Shown in pieces: positions 34,661 to 39,623 of a stretch of 39,623 bases of DNA. A program made the position numbers and the translations under genes. Below the pieces are notes generated by a model. It was not told where the DNA came from. It saw nothing but the letters and a program-made list of their open reading frames with translations, and searched no databases. Numbering within the stretch: the first letter of the stretch is position 1; every line of letters begins with the position of its first letter. Source of the DNA: Gloeopeniophorella convolvens (lineage: Eukaryota; Basidiomycota; Agaricomycetes; Russulales); the NCBI GenBank assembly GCA_022496205.1, contig WTXD01000120.1, positions 1 to 39,623 on the forward strand. The letters are read 5' to 3'.

Positions 34661-37600
34661 CTGAACGGCAGGCAAGCGTACCAGGTTGCCGGGGTTCTGA
34701 CGCTAATGTGATGACTGAACTGTATGAGACGGGCTGCAAAGGTCGGCAGAGTTCCCATAGGTAAGCGCGGTAGCACGAGCTTAGAGGCGCTGCTAAATCA
34801 AGAGATGCGTGGTATGCCGATATGAGCACAAAACCACTGGGTGCCGGGTCAATCAGATTTGCCTCAGAAGTGCACATGTGGTGCTATCATTACGAGCACC
34901 AGCAGCCGGGCGGCGGAAGAGCGCGCTTGGACGACAGGCCTAGAGCCGGTTCAACGGCTGTTCGAGGTAAGACCCTACACTCCCGCCTTCCCATACCGTA
35001 GAGCGCATCGAGTGAAGATGTCGCCTGAGTGGTCGGGGAGCTCCGATACCAGAAGGCTTCTTGTGTTTCAAAGTCGACCTTCAGATGCGGCATCGACGAC
35101 TGCGCAGGGGAGGGAACCAATACTACTGGCTCGAAGCAGCGCGAACGCGGAAAGCATAATTTCCTGAATACCAATAGAGGCCGACGGTCGCGACGGTGAA
35201 GATTCGGTGAAGATTGAGCGTGAGAAGTTCAAGTCAAGGAGGGACCCCGGTTCTGTTCGTCATCGTCGGGTGCCGTCGGGACCGGCCGAAGTGCGATTGG
35301 TCAGCGGCCCAACGCGGCGTTTGGAGGACGATTCTGATTCTCATCGTTGCTTCATTGTCCAGGCCTACTGAATAAACCTCCCCCTTCTTGAGGCCGTCCT
35401 ACGTCTAGCCTGCGAGTCCCTGCGTCAGGTTCTACCCGCGTACTCTTCTCCAGGCACGATACGCCCCCTCTTCTGGCCGCCTTTCAAGGCCGTCTTTCGA
35501 GGGCCGTCCTCTTCCATTCCTCATTCCCGGAACTCCTCGGCGGTCATGACTCGGATTTGGGTGGTTCATGCAGAGCCGATGAGCTTTACGACTGCGACAG
35601 AATTGTGCGTGTTCCTGATTAGGCTGCACGACCCGTCATCACACAACAATCTACGCATCGCCGCCTTCGGCTACCGGCAGACCGGGTAGAAAAGCATTTC
35701 AGAGGCTCTATTGCCTCAGCGGGGAGCACACAGGTTGCTGTAGACGCTGTGTTCGTCTCCAGTGCTAGTGCCCCGGGATACCATCTTTTGGACACCGCCA
35801 TTACTTGTCAGATCAGCGCCCATCTCGCCTATCCATGCTGGAACACTAGTCTCCCTACGAGTTCAACGAACCCTCTTCTATGCGTTCAAACAGCGGCAGA
35901 CTCACAGTCCTATCTCAAAGCTCTCCCTTGTCCAGCGAATACCGACTGACTCGGTCAACGAAGTCCCCTGAGGACTCACTGTGGCAGAGGCATCTGGCAA
36001 CAATAGTTGTGCCCTTTTCCAAATATTTTTACTATCAGTCCCCAACACGCCTCATCTCTCTACAGTGCTGTAACAGAGAATGTCTACCTTTGTAACTCAC
36101 AAATACTAGTTCTCCTTGTGCTTATCGAACAGGTGGCAACCAATATCCCGTTCACCATCTCCAGCCATTCCCCGCACTCATGTGGATCATTTCTTCGACG
36201 TAAACAAGTACGGTCACATCGGTCCTATTGCCCATACTCGGGACGATCCTTTCCCTGTGTGCTATGTAGGCCTCTCGTACGAGAGCCGACCCTGTACTGA
36301 TTTTACCGCAGGAAGTGGTTTATTCACACGTTAACTATATGGCAGACCATCGAAAGGAGCACCGGGTAAACGTGCTATTACGATCTCAGCCGAAGGGCAA
36401 AGCCATAGCCTAAGTGCCTCTACACCAGTCAACTTGATCCTCCGTAGGAACAGCTGATCACTTGTTGGCGCTTTGACACCTGTGTAACCCCACGATGTCT
36501 CGGAGCGTTGCCGCTATTGTGGAACTGCGAGCACGAGGCCCGACGCCACCAACGCTCGAGATATATCTCTGCATCTTCCAATCTTATTACGGGCGCCGTC
36601 TCGCCACGTTTCTGGGCTAGGACACATTATGCCAACTCGGTACGCCCGGGATCTGAGCATGGGAAATCAACCTATATAGACACAAAAGTCGAAGTAAGTG
36701 TCTAATTTGGAAATGAGATGCTGGGACGACTCTTTCGGTCCGTCTTTTGCCCATCTCCGAATTCCGGTAGTCTCACTAGAACAGATTTTGTGACGTGATG
36801 AAAGCATATCACGACCACCCGGCACTGTGGGGGTGCCCCGTAGAAGTGGATGCCCGTCTCTGCATACCCACGAGCTACGGATCTTTCCTGTTTGGCGCCC
36901 AACATCTCGATTGACGCTGACGTATTGTATGGAATAGCGGCTTTCAACAACCACCATTGGATGAACGAAGCTGTTGCCGCCAGCCCATGGTTTTGTGAGT
37001 ATAGTATGCCTCATACGATATAAACCACGCATCGACATCCTCGACTGTGCAGACTATGTACATATTCACGATGACCCGCACCATGCTCAGAAATTGCCTC
37101 GCATGTGCCTGGTGTGTACGTCATTGAAAATCAAATCAATCAACAGACTTTAAATCTCAAGGTGCCGGAGGTCCCGGTGCGATTGTCGTTACGGTAACGT
37201 GGCTGCGATCATGTGCGATCATGTGCTGGTGCCTGATGCGCAGTGCCGCCACCTTCGAACTGCGCGGCCTCTTCTCCCCACACTTCACCCACTCGCATCG
37301 GCAGACAACACTGGAATACTCACGGATTTTTCTCTAGCGCCGCTGAGGCAAATGCTTTTTGCGGGTCGGTAACGTACGGAGACCAGGGCCAATCGTGGTT
37401 TCTCATGGCTATAGGCCGGCGGAGCAGCCCCGAAGCGCCATCATGTTGCTCTCATGCTCGTCAGGCTAAAGCTAACTCTTGCGGAATGGCGGGAATCTCT
37501 TCGCTGCCGATGGGAATGCATTTCGGTCGGGCAATACAAGCACCCGCTCGGGAGGCCTAGGCGGGGCCAATGCGGTAGTCGCGGGAGTGCACAACAGCTC

Positions 37601-38220
37601 TTGGAGCCGGCAACGTGGCGCTCGACGATGAGTGGCCGCCGGCTTCATGTGAGCTGCGTCGACCCGAGTACCTTGTTCAGGATGCAGCAAGCCCGTGTTC
37701 TGCATGTCCACTCGCATAGGATAGACGCGTGCGGCGGCGCTTGTGCGGTACTGACCACCAACTGGCAGTGGTGACGGTACGTTTCACGATGAGCAGCTTG
37801 TCAATCTCCGCCCAGGCCGACATATTGAACCTGCTCAAGACGAGTTAGACCTCAGTACGTCCTCCACGAAATCCTTCTCCTAGGTATGCAGAGTCTGATC
37901 GCGTTCCGCAGCACCGGGAGAGAACCGCCTCTTGAAGTGGTGGTTACATATTCCCATGCGGCGAATTCGGCGTGCATGCCAGATACCTTTGTTGGGTGAG
38001 CTGCTCATACCGGGGCGAAGCAACGCCTCACTGTCTGGGCTCCTCATTCAAAGCCCTAGCGGCCTAGCCCCCAAGCGGAAGCCTTAGTTCCGAGAAAGTA
38101 AGTAGGCCCATCAGTCAAATCCAATGGCTCACTACCCACGATTTTTGCCTTCTGGTTCCTCTTCCTTGCCCTCGCAAAACGCCGCTGGGCAAATCGCTGT
38201 CTAGGTGGTTTAGTAACACA
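34661..38220. other. Non-coding upstream part of duplication unit 2
   Basis: Copy of 27736-31251. It keeps the inverted CCAAT block (ATTGG at 35296-35300). Open frames are short and not conserved with unit 1 in a coding-like way. Confidence 0.5.
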
Positions 38221-39623
38221 CCTTTCCTGACTAGCCGTCGAGTTTCCTGTCGAAGCAAGCTTGCCTGTCGGAAGATGTTATTCCGGATGTCCTGTGAACC
38301 CGGTTCAGCTGCTGAATCGGCGGCGAACGTGGGCTAAGTCGCTGAGCGCTGCCCCTGCGAGGCACATATGCACGATGAGTATTCCTGGGTCATGGCGCAT
38401 ATACGGTGTTCTGATCCGTACCTACGTGCTAGTGATTACTTCCTGACTTCCGCACGTACGGCGATTGGGACGTACAAAGATGCTGACTGCCCAGGCACGA
38501 CTCTCGAACTCCATCCAGCCGTCTTTCTTGCTCTGCTGTTAGATACACCCCCGCCTTCGATGCGAGAGTCGCGGGAGCCTCTTAGGATTCCAACGCACAC
38601 CAGGAATCCCGTCTGCAATTGAGCGTGTATCATTCTACCGACTGTTTCAGTTCATGAGCCCCGTTGTGGGTCAGCGATACCCAAGACTGACTCGGAGGCT
38701 TTCATGATCCACGCAAGTGGAAAATAGAACAGGTGCGTTTGTCTCCGTGGACGACGGTACCGATAGGAAAAGCTTACACCACCCTTGGACCATTCGGGGT
38801 TCCCTTTACGGTCGTAAAGCGTTTTTCCCAACGACCCTGGCAGCAGCCTCGTCTCCAGAAAAAACGCGTTCCGATTCCCTAATCCATCTACGCACACAGC
38901 ACAGTCATGGTTGCAGCCTTTTGTGTTAAAAGAGCGCTAATTTGTCCATCGTACTTCGTCAGCAAGCTCGATTAAGCGGTCTCCGCATAGCATGTCTGAT
39001 GTTGCACGAGGCTCCCGAGGGTAAACCCGAAGCTCCCCAAGAGAACTTGTATAGGAGATCCCGATTGGTCAGGTACTGGGAAAGGATTTCCTTTGGAGAG
39101 CCGACAAGCTGGATTGAACTTTACAGATCTTCCTCGGTGTGTCATATCATGTGGGTCCCTGTACGGAGACCAGCGCTATAGCAGCACTTTAGGCCTGAAC
39201 TCCGGTGGTTGATGGCACAGTACATCTCCCGAAAATCTGATAACACCCTGACTTCGAGCATCTCTCCGGGCCTTAGGGTATCTCCGTGCCATTGAGCATA
39301 AATTTCAAGCCGGGCCCCCGTGGTCTGTACAGTAAACACCATTACAACCCTGGTCGAGACCCAGAAAGTTCGCCATCGCCGAATCCAACACGGTAGTAGT
39401 ACTCGCTCCGACTAGCATCATCTGCGGCTGACTCTTTTCTTGCATCCCCCATCACATCCAGAAGCACCCCGGTCACTCAACCACCACTTACCAAGACGTC
39501 TCCCTTCGAACGTTTCTGACAAAGCCGGATCTCGGTATATATATATCTGGTTCCTGGATAGTACTATGGGGAATGCTGCCTGGCAGTGCCTGGCTCGGTA
39601 CTTGTTCTCACTTGCCTTAGAAA
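38221..39623. other. Right-hand end, no recognised gene
   Basis: Unique sequence beyond the duplication. Frames of up to 84 codons have no recognisable motif. A TATATATATAT tract lies near 39536-39547, and a promoter for a gene beyond the window is possible but cannot be shown. Confidence 0.4.

Larger units (their letters stand above)
31806..38220. repeat. Tandem segmental duplication, unit 2 (contains lac3)
   Basis: Direct repeat of 24882-31251, about 6.4 kb, with the same order of 3' flank, laccase gene and 3.6 kb of upstream sequence. Length differences come from scattered short indels, for example an added segment near 35490-35510. The laccase frames stayed open in both units while the flanks diverged freely. 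Confidence 0.85.

Overview
The window looks like chromosomal DNA of a basidiomycete fungus, most likely a wood-decaying agaricomycete of the Polyporales type (inference). The support is many short GT-AG introns (about 45-75 bases) and families expanded in these fungi: multicopper-oxidase laccases with secretion signals, F-box proteins, TPR/CHAT-domain proteins and a Ras-like family member. There are no operons, and almost every gene had to be assembled from exons.

Layout. 1-465 is the 3' end of a CHAT-domain gene with an intact His/Cys dyad. 466-3461 is intergenic and holds a 290-bp MITE-like element with TA duplications. 3462-6648 is a tandem CHAT paralogue whose catalytic block has decayed. 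6778-6947 is a bare F-box relic. 7358-9090 (minus) and 11855-13652 (plus) are two head-to-head F-box paralogues with the same three-exon structure. Between them lie a Ras-like gene that has lost its nucleotide-binding motifs (9785-10768) and a tRNA-Thr(CGU) gene (11227-11298). 14320-15382 and 16082-17405 are tandem paralogues of an unrecognised multi-pass membrane protein with identical intron phases.

The right half is a laccase cluster, all three genes on the minus strand. Lac1 (17664-20093) carries a one-base deletion in exon 1. Lac2 (25156-27667) and Lac3 (32080-34592) have intact 19-exon frames and lie inside a tandem direct segmental duplication of about 6.4 kb (24882-31251 and 31806-38220) that also copied about 3.6 kb of upstream non-coding DNA. 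A roughly 550-bp spacer with strong hairpin palindromes separates the units. The duplicates differ at the T1 copper axial position, Phe in Lac2 and Leu in Lac3.

How the genes work together. The laccases are predicted secreted phenol oxidases (lignin or phenolics turnover, pigments, detoxification). The F-box proteins are predicted SCF ubiquitin-ligase adaptors. The CHAT genes belong to a caspase-like, TPR-associated family. The common theme is local duplication followed by decay or divergence: CHAT, F-box, membrane-protein and laccase pairs each show it. No prokaryotic systems, CRISPR arrays or viral genes were seen.
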